A program made the position numbers and the translations under genes. DNA of 64,000 nt from Burkholderiaceae bacterium (lineage in GTDB: Bacteria > Pseudomonadota > Gammaproteobacteria > Burkholderiales > Burkholderiaceae_E): positions 1 to 64,000 of the forward strand of contig JAMLIS010000008.1 of NCBI GenBank assembly GCA_023954015.1, given 5' to 3'. Shown one piece after another: positions 1-8,521 of the stretch. Under the pieces are notes generated by a model that saw only the letters and a program-made list of their open reading frames with translations, had not been told where the DNA came from and did no database searches. Each line of letters opens with the position of its first letter. Position 1 is the stretch's first letter.

Positions 1-407
1 TCCCGGATCACCGTCACCCCGGTGGCGGTGCTGCCCACGGCGTCGACCATCGTCACGGTGATCCGGTTCGCGCCGGGTGCCAGGGGGATCGCGCTGCTGC
101 TCCACGTGAGTCGATCGGCCGGGCAATCCCACAAGGCGCGGGCCGATCCCCGCGCGCCGTTCGTGTCGTTGGCCCAGGTGATCGAGAAGGTGCCGGGCTG
201 GCAGTTCAGGGTCGGCTGGAACACGGTGCCGCCGGTGCGCACCGATCCGGCCGGCAATGCCGCCGTGCCGCTCAGGACGACGACAGAGCCGCCGACCGTC
301 GCCGGCGGGGCGTTGATCGCCACGAAAAGCTGCCATTCGATGCCGCTGCCGCAGGCGGTGAGCGCTGTGGCGAGCAACAGGACAACCGCCGCTGCGAGTA
401 CCGGCAT
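1..407 (-). CDS. Lipoprotein with Ig-like domain, partial (C-terminus beyond window)
   Basis: Reading leftward from an ATG at 407, the frame stays open to the window edge, giving about 135 visible residues. The N-terminus is a hydrophobic stretch ending in a lipobox (LTAC, then GSG), so this is probably a lipoprotein. The visible part is rich in Gly, Thr, Ser and Val. It has motifs such as FSITWANDTNG and LAPGANRITVTMVDAVGST, typical of beta-sandwich Ig-like or bacterial adhesion domains. It lies downstream of, and on the same strand as, the TadE/TadG-like genes, so it may be the last gene of that arm. A pilus-associated or surface-exposed role is inference. No specific family is recognised. 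Confidence 0.6.
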   Translation of the reverse strand, partial: MPVLAAAVVLLLATALTACGSGIEWQLFVAINAPPATVGGSVVVLSGTAALPAGSVRTGGTVFQPTLNCQPGTFSITWANDTNGARGSARALWDCPADRLTWSSSAIPLAPGANRITVTMVDAVGSTATGVTVIR

Positions 408-531
408 CGTGCTGCGGGCACATCGTGAAAGCGGTGCAGTCGCCTTCGCGTTTGCGGGCGAAGCTCGATACGCTCTTTGTGAAGATCCGGCCGGTTGCGG
501 AACCACGATCGGAAGCCTGGCCGGACGACGC

Positions 532-1962
532 TTACAGCGTCAGCCGCAGAATCTCGCTGGCGATCGCCGAGAAGCAGCGGTTCAACTCGCTCGCCGTCGC
601 CGCGTGGCAATACAGCCCGCGCGGCTGGTTTGCGTTCATCGTGTCCGCGTCGGCGGTATTGGCGATTCGCTTCAGGATCGTCGAGCCGCTCTCGTTCGCC
701 ACCGTGTACGAGCAGAAGCCGATCTCGAGCGTGTTCAGCGCGTCGCCCAGCCCGATCGTATAGATGCGGATGTCGCTCCCGCGTGCGCTGTTGGCGATGT
801 TCTCGACCATGTTGCGCGCGGCCTTGTTCACGTTGCAGCGATTGTTGTCGTAGGGATAGCCGGTCGCGCCGCTGGCCGATTGCAGGTTTCGCCGATTGTT
901 GAAGCTCGCGAGCGCCGTGGACCCCGACCCCGTCAGCGGCAGGTGCGTGATCTCGGGCCGATTCACCGACGGCGCACTCGAACTCGAGTACCAGCGCTCG
1001 TTACCGTTTCGCTCGTCCGAAGGGAAGAGGCGACAGGCGCCGTCCCCGCTCGGGCACACGGTGCGCCCGCCGCTGCCGATGTTTCCGCTCGACGTCTCCG
1101 AGTAGAGGTTTCCGTTCACGATGCTCTTGTTCGCCCGTCGGAACTGCCCGTTGACGACGTTCGGCGCGCCGTCGCTGAAGAGCAGAACCACGCGCAGGCT
1201 CGAGCGAACCGACGCCGGAATCGCGTTCAGCTCGCTGACACCCTTCGCCAGGCCGTCGGCAGATGCAGTGGCGCCTTCGGCACTGAGGCCGTTGATCGCC
1301 CTGACGACCTGTTTTCGATCGAAGCCACGCGTGCTGTTCTTGTTGATCGGCACGTCCACCACTGAACCGGATGCGAAGGTGGCCAGGCCGACCCGATCGC
1401 CCCCGGCGCCATCGACGAACCGTGCAATGAAGTTGTCGATTGCCGCCCGCTGCAGCGTCGGAAACACCGAGGACGGAGTTGCCAGCGAGCCCGAGGTATC
1501 CATCACCAGCATCACGTCGAGGTCTCGCCGGATCGTCTGCCCGCGGGCGGCGACGTCGTATTTCGTGCGCCCCAGCACTCGCATGAAGGTCGTCGGCATC
1601 TCGGCCGTTGCGGAAACGTCGACCACCCAGCGCCCGCTCTCGAGGCGCCGCGCGTCGATCGCCGGCGCCGATGCCGTCGACGACAGGAAGTCGTTCGGGT
1701 AGTTCATCGTGAAGAAGCGCCCGCCCGTCTCGCGGGCGCGAGCGATGCGCTCGCTGTCGGTCGAGCCTTCGGACAACGCACGCGCGGCGGCGATGGCCGC
1801 CGCGTCGACCGCTGCGTTCAGTCGCGCCTTTACGCCGTAGGCGCGGCCCGCGTCGACGGCGAGGCCCACCGCGCCGATGAGGACGACGAGCGTCAATGCC
1901 GTAAGGATCAGGACCGAGCCGCGCTGATGCCGCTTCGGCGGAGGGAGGTCAATCGATCGCAT
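532..1962 (-). CDS. tadG: TadG-like Flp pilus assembly protein with von Willebrand A domain
   Basis: The 476-residue protein has a short basic N-terminus (RHQRGSV), then one transmembrane segment at about residues 15-38 followed by VDAGRAYGVKARLNAAVDAAA, the TadE/TadG-type pseudopilin N-terminus. A vWA domain starts near residue 147 and contains the MIDAS sequence DTSGS at 155-159. The C-terminal half includes a paired-Cys Ser/Gly-rich loop. TadG proteins are membrane-anchored and extracellular and are thought to act with the minor pseudopilins. The ATG at 1962 is preferred because a longer in-frame extension runs into the upstream TadE-like gene. The gap to that gene is only 20 bp, suggesting one transcript. 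Confidence 0.85.
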   Translation of the reverse strand: MRSIDLPPPKRHQRGSVLILTALTLVVLIGAVGLAVDAGRAYGVKARLNAAVDAAAIAAARALSEGSTDSERIARARETGGRFFTMNYPNDFLSSTASAPAIDARRLESGRWVVDVSATAEMPTTFMRVLGRTKYDVAARGQTIRRDLDVMLVMDTSGSLATPSSVFPTLQRAAIDNFIARFVDGAGGDRVGLATFASGSVVDVPINKNSTRGFDRKQVVRAINGLSAEGATASADGLAKGVSELNAIPASVRSSLRVVLLFSDGAPNVVNGQFRRANKSIVNGNLYSETSSGNIGSGGRTVCPSGDGACRLFPSDERNGNERWYSSSSAPSVNRPEITHLPLTGSGSTALASFNNRRNLQSASGATGYPYDNNRCNVNKAARNMVENIANSARGSDIRIYTIGLGDALNTLEIGFCSYTVANESGSTILKRIANTADADTMNANQPRGLYCHAATASELNRCFSAIASEILRLTL

Positions 1963-1982
1963 GGAGACACTCTGTCGCGTGT

Positions 1983-2558
1983 TCACAGCACGGTGAACGA
2001 ATAGAGCCGCGGATCGTCGCTGATCACGTAGCGCGCAAGCACCGTGTAGTCGTAGATCGCTTCCACCGCATAGACCGTCTCGCCGTCGCGCAGCACGGTC
2101 GGCAGCGACACGACGGGGCGCGTTGCGGGAACGTTGCATTTCCCGCCGGACCAGTTGCTGCACGACCAGATCCGGCTCTGCAGTGCGCGCTTGCCTCCAT
2201 TGTCGGGGCGGTACTGTTCCTCGACTTTCGCTCGCCCGTCGCTGCGCCCGACGAGCTTCGTGATGTACATCATCCCGTCGGCGTTCATCTGCAACGGTGC
2301 GGCTGTGTCGATCAGCGCGCGCAGGATGTATTGCGGCTGCTCGGTGGTGCGTGCCGACAGGTTGGCGCCCTCCCGGGTAAGGTTCACGAGGATGTTGTTG
2401 AACTGGATCGCGCGCGAGAAATCGACTACGCCCAGCGTGAGCAGCAACAGGATCGGCAGGATCAACGCGAACTCGACTACGGCGACGCCCCGCATGCCGC
2501 GCGACGATCCTCCGGCGATCGATGCGGAGGACCCGATGTATCCGTACGTTCTCTTCAT
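1983..2558 (-). CDS. TadE/TadF-like minor pseudopilin
   Basis: The 191-residue protein starts with a basic stretch followed by RGVAVVEFALILPILLLLTL, the classic TadE motif with Glu at +5 after a small-residue cleavage region. A hydrophobic helix and an approximately 140-residue extracytoplasmic domain follow. TadE and TadF are pseudopilins processed by the TadV prepilin peptidase and are needed for Flp pilus biogenesis. The start codon overlaps the stop of the upstream TadE-like gene by 4 bp (ATGA), indicating translational coupling. Assignment to TadE rather than TadF cannot be made from the sequence alone. Confidence 0.85.
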   Translation of the reverse strand: MKRTYGYIGSSASIAGGSSRGMRGVAVVEFALILPILLLLTLGVVDFSRAIQFNNILVNLTREGANLSARTTEQPQYILRALIDTAAPLQMNADGMMYITKLVGRSDGRAKVEEQYRPDNGGKRALQSRIWSCSNWSGGKCNVPATRPVVSLPTVLRDGETVYAVEAIYDYTVLARYVISDDPRLYSFTVL

Positions 2559-3055
2559 TCCCAGGCCTCGTTCTTCATCGTGGTCGCTACCGAGAAGCGG
2601 TACTCGCCGCCCGTAGCGGCGAAGAAAGGTCGCAGGAACGGCGTGACCGGTCGCAATGCGCTGTCCACCTGAATGATGATCAGCTGCTCCGCGCCGTAGC
2701 AGCTGCTCGCTCCGAGCGTGACGATCTGCCCGCCCGCGTTGATCGTCTTGAAGGTCGTCTTCGCCCCGGTCTTGTCGTACATGCCGGTCGACGAAGTGCG
2801 GATCATCTCGCGCGCTGCTGCGCAGCGATCACCCGGAGTGGGCGACAGGCCGCTCTGGCCCGTCACCGCATAGCGCGCGCCCTCGCGCACCGCATGTTGC
2901 ATCGAGAGATTGGCGAAGAACAGGTACGACCAGTCGATGATCGAGAACAGCACGGTGAAGAAGACGATCGCCACCAGGGCGAACTCGACCGCCGCGACGC
3001 CGCGCTGTCTGCGCCGCGGGCGCCCGCTTGAGGGTGCGTAGTACGAACGGACCAC
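2555..3055 (-). CDS. TadE-like minor pseudopilin
   Basis: Contains RGVAAVEFALVAIVFFTVLF, the TadE signature: basic residues, a short leader, Glu after the cleavage site and a long hydrophobic helix. SMQHAVREGARYAVTG follows, as is usual for the family. The frame is open to an ATG at 3223, but the first 56 residues of that version resemble no leader. The GTG at 3055 has a GGAG ribosome-binding site 6 nt upstream and gives 166 residues, the usual family size. It is the first gene of the leftward arm, diverging from flp, and its stop overlaps the next gene by 4 bp. Confidence 0.8.
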   Translation of the reverse strand: MVRSYYAPSSGRPRRRQRGVAAVEFALVAIVFFTVLFSIIDWSYLFFANLSMQHAVREGARYAVTGQSGLSPTPGDRCAAAREMIRTSSTGMYDKTGAKTTFKTINAGGQIVTLGASSCYGAEQLIIIQVDSALRPVTPFLRPFFAATGGEYRFSVATTMKNEAWE

Positions 3056-3395
3056 CAGGATCTCCGTTGCTTCGAGCTGCGCCGCCACATCGTGGCTCGT
3101 GGATGCGTCGTCCTTCCGACGAACGGCGCCAGTGTGCAACGTCAGCGCGGCTTTGAGGACTGCGAAATCGCCGCGTCCGTGAAGAAGTCCCGCCCTGCAC
3201 ACGCATCGCGTGATGGATGTCACCGGTCTTGCGTCGATGCCGAATCGAGAATGCCGTCAATCGCTCGCCGACGAACGGCCGATGCGAGGAAGGTCACCCG
3301 ACCGGCCCCACGAGGGGTTCGGGAAGGCAAGGGCGCCGTCCCCTTCGACGGTTCGGCAGAGCCGCCGGATGGGCGGCCATGGAAGGAGCATCCAG

Positions 3396-3572
3396 ATGGG
3401 TCGTTTCATTCAGGCAGCGAAGCAGTTTGCCCGCGACGAAGAGGGCGTGACGGCGATCGAGTACGGGCTGATCGCGGCGTTGATCGCGGTGGTCATCGTC
3501 GGTGCAGTCCGGTTGACCGGTACCACCCTCAACGGCATCTTCGGAGACATCCAGAAGGCGCTCAAGCCGTAA
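3396..3572 (+). CDS. flp: Flp/Fap type IVb major pilin
   Basis: A 58-residue prepilin. The basic/acidic leader ends in DEEG, followed by VTAIEYGLIAALIAVVIV. Cleavage is expected between Gly17 and Val18, with the diagnostic Glu22-Tyr23 at +5/+6 of the mature pilin. The rest is a hydrophobic helix and a short tail, which is the size and layout of Flp major pilins. The ATG at 3396 has a strong GGAAGGAG ribosome-binding site about 8 nt upstream; upstream in-frame ATGs lack this support. It heads the rightward Tad arm and is followed by a terminator-like hairpin, consistent with high pilin expression relative to the assembly genes. Confidence 0.95.
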   Translation: MGRFIQAAKQFARDEEGVTAIEYGLIAALIAVVIVGAVRLTGTTLNGIFGDIQKALKP

Positions 3573-3596
3573 TCGGCATTCATAGACGTGACGACC

Positions 3597-3656
3597 GGCC
3601 GACCGCGTTTCCGACGCAGGGTGATCGCGCTTGCGGAGCTCGGTCGGCCTTTTCTT
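3597..3656 (+). terminator. Hairpin plus T-run after flp
   Basis: A 9-bp perfect stem (3597-3605 with 3641-3649, GGCCGACCG/CGGTCGGCC) encloses a 35-nt loop and is followed directly by TTTTCTT. It lies between the flp stop and the peptidase gene. The form fits an intrinsic terminator or attenuator that would lower transcription of the assembly genes relative to the pilin. The long loop makes strength uncertain. Confidence 0.55.
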
Positions 3657-3683
3657 GAATAGCCGATTCAGGACACGACACCG

Positions 3684-4295
3684 ATGTTGGCCCCGGGTTT
3701 GCCTGCAGAGCCGATGATGCAGATTGCGCTGTGGACGATCCGCGCGGTCCTTTTCCTGCTGCTGCTCGCAATCTGTATTCACGATTTCCGCGCTCGGCGA
3801 ATTCCGAACGACCTGGTGTTCGCCGGTCTGCTGATCGCGCTGGTCTGGCAATCGCTGGCTCCGGCCGGAGCGGGTCTGTTCGATCCGCACGCTCCCGGAG
3901 CGATCGGTGCGGCTTCCGCCTTTGCCGGCGCTGCCGCCGCCTTCGCAGCCTTCCTCGTCCTGCACCTGGCCCGCACGATGGGCGCCGGCGACGTGAAACT
4001 GATGGCGATGCTCGGCGCCTTCTTCGGCTTGCACGCGCTGCCTGCGCTGATCGTCTCGGTGTTCCTCTGCGGCGGCGTGCTGGTGACCTTGCGTCTTTTC
4101 GACGGGGCGCGCCGTCGCGCCGTCTTCGCCAACCTGCGAGTGATCCTCTTCGGCCGGCTCGCTGCCTTCGTCGGCGGCGTCGGCCCGCAGTTCGATCCGC
4201 GCTCCGACAGCGCCGACCGCCTGCCGTTCGCGCTCGCGATCTGTGCGGGTGCGCTTCTGCTGGCCGCGCTTCTTCTTTCCGGCGTCGTCGCATGA
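3684..4295 (+). CDS. tadV: Prepilin peptidase TadV/CpaA (A24 family)
   Basis: A 203-residue inner-membrane aspartic protease that removes the leader from Flp and the TadE-like pseudopilins. Asp34 in CIHDFRARRIPN and Asp103 in MGAGDVKLMA (the GxGD motif) match the two catalytic aspartates of A24 peptidases. About six hydrophobic segments are visible and there is no N-terminal methylase-type domain, as expected for TadV/CpaA rather than PilD. In-frame ATGs at 3714 and 3717 are alternative starts. The last codons overlap the ATPase gene by 4 bp (ATGA). Confidence 0.92.
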   Translation: MLAPGLPAEPMMQIALWTIRAVLFLLLLAICIHDFRARRIPNDLVFAGLLIALVWQSLAPAGAGLFDPHAPGAIGAASAFAGAAAAFAAFLVLHLARTMGAGDVKLMAMLGAFFGLHALPALIVSVFLCGGVLVTLRLFDGARRRAVFANLRVILFGRLAAFVGGVGPQFDPRSDSADRLPFALAICAGALLLAALLLSGVVA

Positions 4296-5659
4296 TCGCG
4301 GCGACGCGGCCCGCGCTGCATCCGATTCCCGTCGAGACCGTGCGTCCGCCGGTCTCCCTGGAGGCCGCCGGTCTTCCTTCGTCGGTGGTCATCGACCTCG
4401 TGCTGAAGCATCTGCAGCGCGGGGGCGATGCGTCGATCGCCGAACTGGGCTCGAAGCTGGCGCTGCCGTTGCCTTTGCTCGGGCAACTGCTCGGGTCCCT
4501 GCGCGACGAGCGCTTCGTCGAGGTGCCGCGGCGCGGCAGCTTCGACGCCGACGTGCGCTACGCGCTCACCGATGCCGGCCGTGTCCGCGCAGAGGACGCG
4601 CTGCGCCGCAACCAGTATGTCGGCGTTGCCCCCGTGTCGCTGCCCGACTACGTCGCGCGCGTGGAGCGCCAGCGCATCGCAGGCACCCGCATTCCGCCCG
4701 AGCGGGTGCACGCGGCGCTCGGGCCGCTGGTGCTCGCGCCGGAATTGGTGGCGACGCTCGGTGCCGCGATGAATTCGCAGCGCCCGCTGTTCCTGCACGG
4801 CGTCAGCGGAGCAGGAAAGACCTGGCTTGCCGAGCACCTGGTGGACGTCGTCGACGGTGCGATCTGGGTGCCGCACGCGATCGAGGTCGACGGCGAGATC
4901 ATCCAGGTCTACGACCCCGCCGTGCATCGCCGGGTCGACATGGCCGCCACCGCCGAGTCCTTCGACCGCTCGCGCCAGCCCGACGGACGCTGGGTGCTCT
5001 GCCGCCGTCCGGTCGTCAAGCTGGGCGGCGAAATGAGGCTCGAGATGATGGATCTCGAGCGCGACGCGCTCACCCGCTTCTACAAGGCGCCGGCGCAGCT
5101 GAAGGCCAACAACGGCGTGCTGCTCTTCGACGATCTCGGTCGCCAGCGCAGTTCGGCGCACCAGATCCTGAATCGCTGGATCGTGCCGCTGGACCGGCGC
5201 GTCGACTACCTGTCGCTGCATACCGGCGTGAACTTCCAGGTGCCGTTCGACGTGCAGGTGATCTTCTCGTCGAATCTGTCGCCGGCGTGCCTGGACGATC
5301 CGGCCTTCGTGCGCCGGCTCGGCTACAAGGTCAGGCTCGAAGCGCTCGACGAGGCGGCGTACCGGCGCGTGTTTCGCCAGGCCTGCGAGCGCGCGGGCGT
5401 GCCGCACGACGAGCCGTCGCTCGACTGCCTGGTGGGCGAACTGCACGCACGCAGTGCGACGCCGTTGCTGCCGGCGTATCCGCTCGACCTGCTGCTGATC
5501 GTGCGCGACCGTGCCCTGTACGAGGGCGTCCCGCCGACACTCACGCCGCAGGCGCTGCGCTGGGCCTGGAATCTGTATTTCGCTGCCGAACCCGCGACCG
5601 AGCGATCCGGGTCGGCGGCGGCGCCTACCACCGAACCACAAGGCCTCACGGGGAAATGA
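4292..5659 (+). CDS. AAA ATPase associated with Flp pilus assembly
   Basis: A 455-residue soluble protein. Residues about 30-105 look like a winged-helix domain (RFVEVPRRGSFDADVRYALTDAGR). An AAA ATPase domain follows, with Walker A GVSGAGKT near 170-177, Walker B NGVLLFDDLG, and a later QVIFSSNLSP sensor-like segment. Similar genes, annotated as ATPases with chaperone activity, occur in Tad loci of Burkholderia and Ralstonia between the peptidase and cpaB. Their exact role is not established. The start overlaps tadV by 4 bp and the stop is 1 bp before rcpC, so it is translationally embedded in the Tad operon. It is distinct from the TadA secretion motor further downstream. Confidence 0.8.
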   Translation: MIAATRPALHPIPVETVRPPVSLEAAGLPSSVVIDLVLKHLQRGGDASIAELGSKLALPLPLLGQLLGSLRDERFVEVPRRGSFDADVRYALTDAGRVRAEDALRRNQYVGVAPVSLPDYVARVERQRIAGTRIPPERVHAALGPLVLAPELVATLGAAMNSQRPLFLHGVSGAGKTWLAEHLVDVVDGAIWVPHAIEVDGEIIQVYDPAVHRRVDMAATAESFDRSRQPDGRWVLCRRPVVKLGGEMRLEMMDLERDALTRFYKAPAQLKANNGVLLFDDLGRQRSSAHQILNRWIVPLDRRVDYLSLHTGVNFQVPFDVQVIFSSNLSPACLDDPAFVRRLGYKVRLEALDEAAYRRVFRQACERAGVPHDEPSLDCLVGELHARSATPLLPAYPLDLLLIVRDRALYEGVPPTLTPQALRWAWNLYFAAEPATERSGSAAAPTTEPQGLTGK

Positions 5660-5660
5660 C

Positions 5661-6509
5661 ATGAAGGGTTCACGCGCCTGGTTCATGCTGCTGCTGTCGC
5701 TCGTCGCGGGCATTGCCGCGATGGTGCTGGCGGCACGCTGGCTGAACGAACAAAGCCTCGCCAGGACCGAGGCGCACGTCGTCGTCGCCGCGCGCGACGT
5801 CGAGCTGGGACAACCGCTGAACGCGTCGATGGTGACGCTGGTTCCGTGGCCGGCGGGTTCGGTGCCCGAAGGCTCGTTCCCGAATCTCGAGGCGATCGAC
5901 GGGCGCGTGCTGCGCACGCAACTCCTGCGCGGCGAGCCGGTGCTCGAAGCCAAGCTCGCACCGGCCGGCACCAAGGGCGGCCTGTCGGCGGTGATCGGCC
6001 AGGGTCGCAGGGCGATCACGGTGAAGGTCAACGAAGTGGTCGGCGTGGCCGGCTTCGCGCTGCCCGGCAACTACGTCGACGTGCTGGTGAACACGCAGGA
6101 CGACCGTGAACGGCCGGTATCGAAGATCGTGCTCGAGCGCATTCTCGTGCTCGCGGTGGCGCAGGAAGCGAGCCGGGACGATACGAAGCCGCGCGTCGTC
6201 AACGCGGTGACGCTCGAAGTAACGCCCGGCGAGGCCGAGCGCATCGACCTCGCGCGCAGCGTCGGCAATCTGTCGCTGGTACTGCGCAACCAGGTGGATC
6301 GCAACGAGGCGCAGACCGACGGCATTCGCAAGGCCGACCTGCTCGGCGACGTGCCGGCGCCCACGCCGCCGGCCGCGGCTGCGGTCGCGCGCGCTCCGAA
6401 GCCGGCCGCCCGGCCGGTGGTGCGCCGCGCTCCGGTTGCGTCGGCGCCCCAGGACACGGCGCGCGTCGAGGTGATTCGCGGCGTGCAGCGATCCAGCACC
6501 GACCTGTAA
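5661..6509 (+). CDS. cpaB: Flp pilus assembly protein CpaB/RcpC
   Basis: The 282-residue protein has an N-terminal membrane anchor (WFMLLLSLVAGIAAMVLAARW) and a SAF domain at about residues 38-105 (VVVAARDVELGQPLNASMV, then LRGEPVLEAKLAP). The RcpC/CpaB domain follows (VGVAGFALPGNYVDVLV). The C-terminal 50 residues are Ala/Pro/Arg-rich. CpaB/RcpC is a periplasmic partner of the secretin channel. It follows the ATPase by one base and precedes the secretin gene by 14 bp, the usual rcpC-rcpA order. Confidence 0.92.
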   Translation: MKGSRAWFMLLLSLVAGIAAMVLAARWLNEQSLARTEAHVVVAARDVELGQPLNASMVTLVPWPAGSVPEGSFPNLEAIDGRVLRTQLLRGEPVLEAKLAPAGTKGGLSAVIGQGRRAITVKVNEVVGVAGFALPGNYVDVLVNTQDDRERPVSKIVLERILVLAVAQEASRDDTKPRVVNAVTLEVTPGEAERIDLARSVGNLSLVLRNQVDRNEAQTDGIRKADLLGDVPAPTPPAAAAVARAPKPAARPVVRRAPVASAPQDTARVEVIRGVQRSSTDL

Positions 6510-6523
6510 GCGAAGAGGCGAGC

Positions 6524-8176
6524 ATGATGAAAACGACGCAGACCGCCGTTGCCGTGGCGCTGGCGATGCTGGGCCTGGCAACAGCGGGCGCGCAACAGCA
6601 GCCGCAGCGTGCACCGGCGGTGATCAAGGGAGCGACGCAGGTCAAGCCCGTCTTCGTGCCGCAGGCGCCGGCCGTGCCGCGCGGGCAGGCGGCGCAGCCG
6701 GAGCTGGCCGACGGCACCGTCCCGAGCGAAATCGGTCCGGCGATGGACCTGGTGGTCGGCAAGTCGACGCTGATTCGCCTGCCTGCGCCGATCGAACGCA
6801 TCTCGGTGGGCAACCCGGCGGTTGCCGACGTGACGCTGATCAGCGCGCGCGAACTCTATCTGCTGGGCAAGACCTTCGGCTCGACGAACGTGATCATGTG
6901 GCGTCGCAACGCGCCGACCACGATCATCGATGTGTCGGTCGCCGCGGATGCGAGTGCACTCGAGCAGCGCATCCGCTCGCTGCTGCCGGGCGAGGACATC
7001 CAGGTCCGATCGGCGTCCGATTCGCTGGTGTTGTCGGGACTGGTTTCCAGCGCGCTGAAGGCCTCGCAGGCCGTGGAGATCGCCGAGTCCTTCGTGCGGA
7101 CCTACTCGCGGGGACTGCAGCTGCAGGTGACGGCAGGTGACCAGGTTGCCCGCCAGGGCCAGGCGATCTCCGTCGACCAGAAGGAAGTCGTCAGCCGCGC
7201 CGGCTCGGGCCGCAGCACGCAGGAGCCGCGCGTGATCAACATGCTACGCGTCGCCCAGCCGCAGCAGGTGATGCTCGAGGTGAAGGTCGCCGAAATCTCG
7301 AAGAACCTGCTCGACAAGCTGGGCGCCGGAATCGACGCGACGCGCAGCAACGGCAGCTGGCGCTACTCGATCCTGAGCAACCTGCTTTCGGACTCGGCGG
7401 GCATCGTCGGCGCCGCACGCAACAGCACCTCGCTGCTGCTCGACGCCGAGCGACGCGACGGGCTGATCAAGGTACTCGCCGAACCCAACATCGTGGCAAT
7501 CAGCGGCCAGGAAGCGAGCTTCCTGGCCGGCGGGAAGATCTTCATTCCGGTCGCCCGCGAGAATGCCGGTACGGGTGGCGTGACGATCACGCTCGAGGAG
7601 AAGGAATTCGGCGTCGGACTGAAGTTCACGCCGGTGGTGCTCGACGGGGGACGCATCCACCTGAAGGTTGCTCCGGAGGTCTCGGAGTTGTCGCAGACCG
7701 GCTCGCCGTTCACGACGATCAACGGCGTCACCGCCGTCCTGCCGAGCTTCACGACGCGCCGCGCACAGACTTCGGTGCAGTTGATGGACGGGCAGAGTCT
7801 CGCGATCGCCGGACTGATCAAGAACAACGCGACCGAATCGGTGCGACGCCTGCCGATCCTCGGCGAGCTTCCGGTGCTCGGCACGCTGTTCCGCAGCAGC
7901 GAATTCCAGGCCGATCGCACCGAGCTGATGTTCCTGATCACGCCGCGACTGGTCAAGCCGCTCGGTCCGGAGGTCGCGCTGCCCACCGATGCATACACGC
8001 CGCCGTCGCGCAGCGAGTTCTTCGTCGATGGCCAGCTCGAGGGCAGCGGCAGCCACGACGTGCCGCGCGACCGGGCGGCGCAGCCACAGCCCGCGGCGCC
8101 GGCCGCGCACGGTGCGGCCGGTGCGGCTCCTTCGACTCGCAGCGCACCGTCGACCGGCGGCTTCTCGATGGATTGA
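6524..8176 (+). CDS. rcpA: Outer-membrane secretin of the Tad pilus (CpaC/RcpA)
   Basis: A 550-residue secretin that forms the outer-membrane channel for the Flp pilus. It has a signal peptide ending near AGAQQ. The CpaC-type N-terminal domain is at about residues 65-140 (IERISVGNPAVADVTLISARELYLLGK) and a BON-like segment at about 145-210. The secretin domain begins near 240, with VLAEPNIVAISGQEASFLAGG and VAPEVSELS. The C-terminus is low-complexity Ala/Pro/Gly. ATGs at 6524 and 6527 are adjacent alternatives. Confidence 0.93.
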   Translation: MMKTTQTAVAVALAMLGLATAGAQQQPQRAPAVIKGATQVKPVFVPQAPAVPRGQAAQPELADGTVPSEIGPAMDLVVGKSTLIRLPAPIERISVGNPAVADVTLISARELYLLGKTFGSTNVIMWRRNAPTTIIDVSVAADASALEQRIRSLLPGEDIQVRSASDSLVLSGLVSSALKASQAVEIAESFVRTYSRGLQLQVTAGDQVARQGQAISVDQKEVVSRAGSGRSTQEPRVINMLRVAQPQQVMLEVKVAEISKNLLDKLGAGIDATRSNGSWRYSILSNLLSDSAGIVGAARNSTSLLLDAERRDGLIKVLAEPNIVAISGQEASFLAGGKIFIPVARENAGTGGVTITLEEKEFGVGLKFTPVVLDGGRIHLKVAPEVSELSQTGSPFTTINGVTAVLPSFTTRRAQTSVQLMDGQSLAIAGLIKNNATESVRRLPILGELPVLGTLFRSSEFQADRTELMFLITPRLVKPLGPEVALPTDAYTPPSRSEFFVDGQLEGSGSHDVPRDRAAQPQPAAPAAHGAAGAAPSTRSAPSTGGFSMD

Positions 8177-8190
8177 GCAAGGAAACGAGC

Positions 8191-8484
8191 ATGCAAGCCA
8201 AGCTTCGAAACACTGCACTGGCGCTCGCCGCGGTAGTGCTGGCGGGATGCGCCGGCCTGCCGCCGGTGGAGACACGCGAACTCGATTCGCGCTTCGGGGA
8301 TGCCGTGCGCCAGGCGCGCGCACAGCAGACGCTGAACCCGGAGGCCGGCCGCAACACCGACCCGGTTGCCGGCATCGACGGCGTGTCCGCACAGCACACG
8401 ATCGAGCAGTACCAGAAAGGCTTCAAGGAGCCGCCGCCGACTTTCAACATCCTCGGTATCGGCGGCACGAGCGTATCGCCGTAG
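8191..8484 (+). CDS. Small Tad-locus lipoprotein of unknown function
   Basis: A 97-residue protein with the signal LALAAVVLAGC, a clear lipobox (LAGC), so it is exported and lipidated. The mature part is charged and Pro/Gly-rich near its end (EPPPTFNILGIGGTS). The ATG at 8191 has an AAGGAA ribosome-binding site; an in-frame TTG further upstream overlaps the secretin and is less likely. It sits between the secretin and tadZ, where other Tad loci carry rcpB or cpaD, which are periplasmic or outer-membrane helpers. A pilotin-like or channel-accessory role is inference from position. No domain is recognised. Confidence 0.75.
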   Translation: MQAKLRNTALALAAVVLAGCAGLPPVETRELDSRFGDAVRQARAQQTLNPEAGRNTDPVAGIDGVSAQHTIEQYQKGFKEPPPTFNILGIGGTSVSP

Positions 8485-8521
8485 CCCCGCATCATCGCAT
8501 CCACCAATCTGGCAGCATCGG

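Noticed and set aside
3092-3658. Longer frames around the flp gene, including a 120-codon version of the pilin
   Set aside because: The added N-terminal residues are not leader-like; the 58-residue form has the ribosome-binding site and correct prepilin leader.
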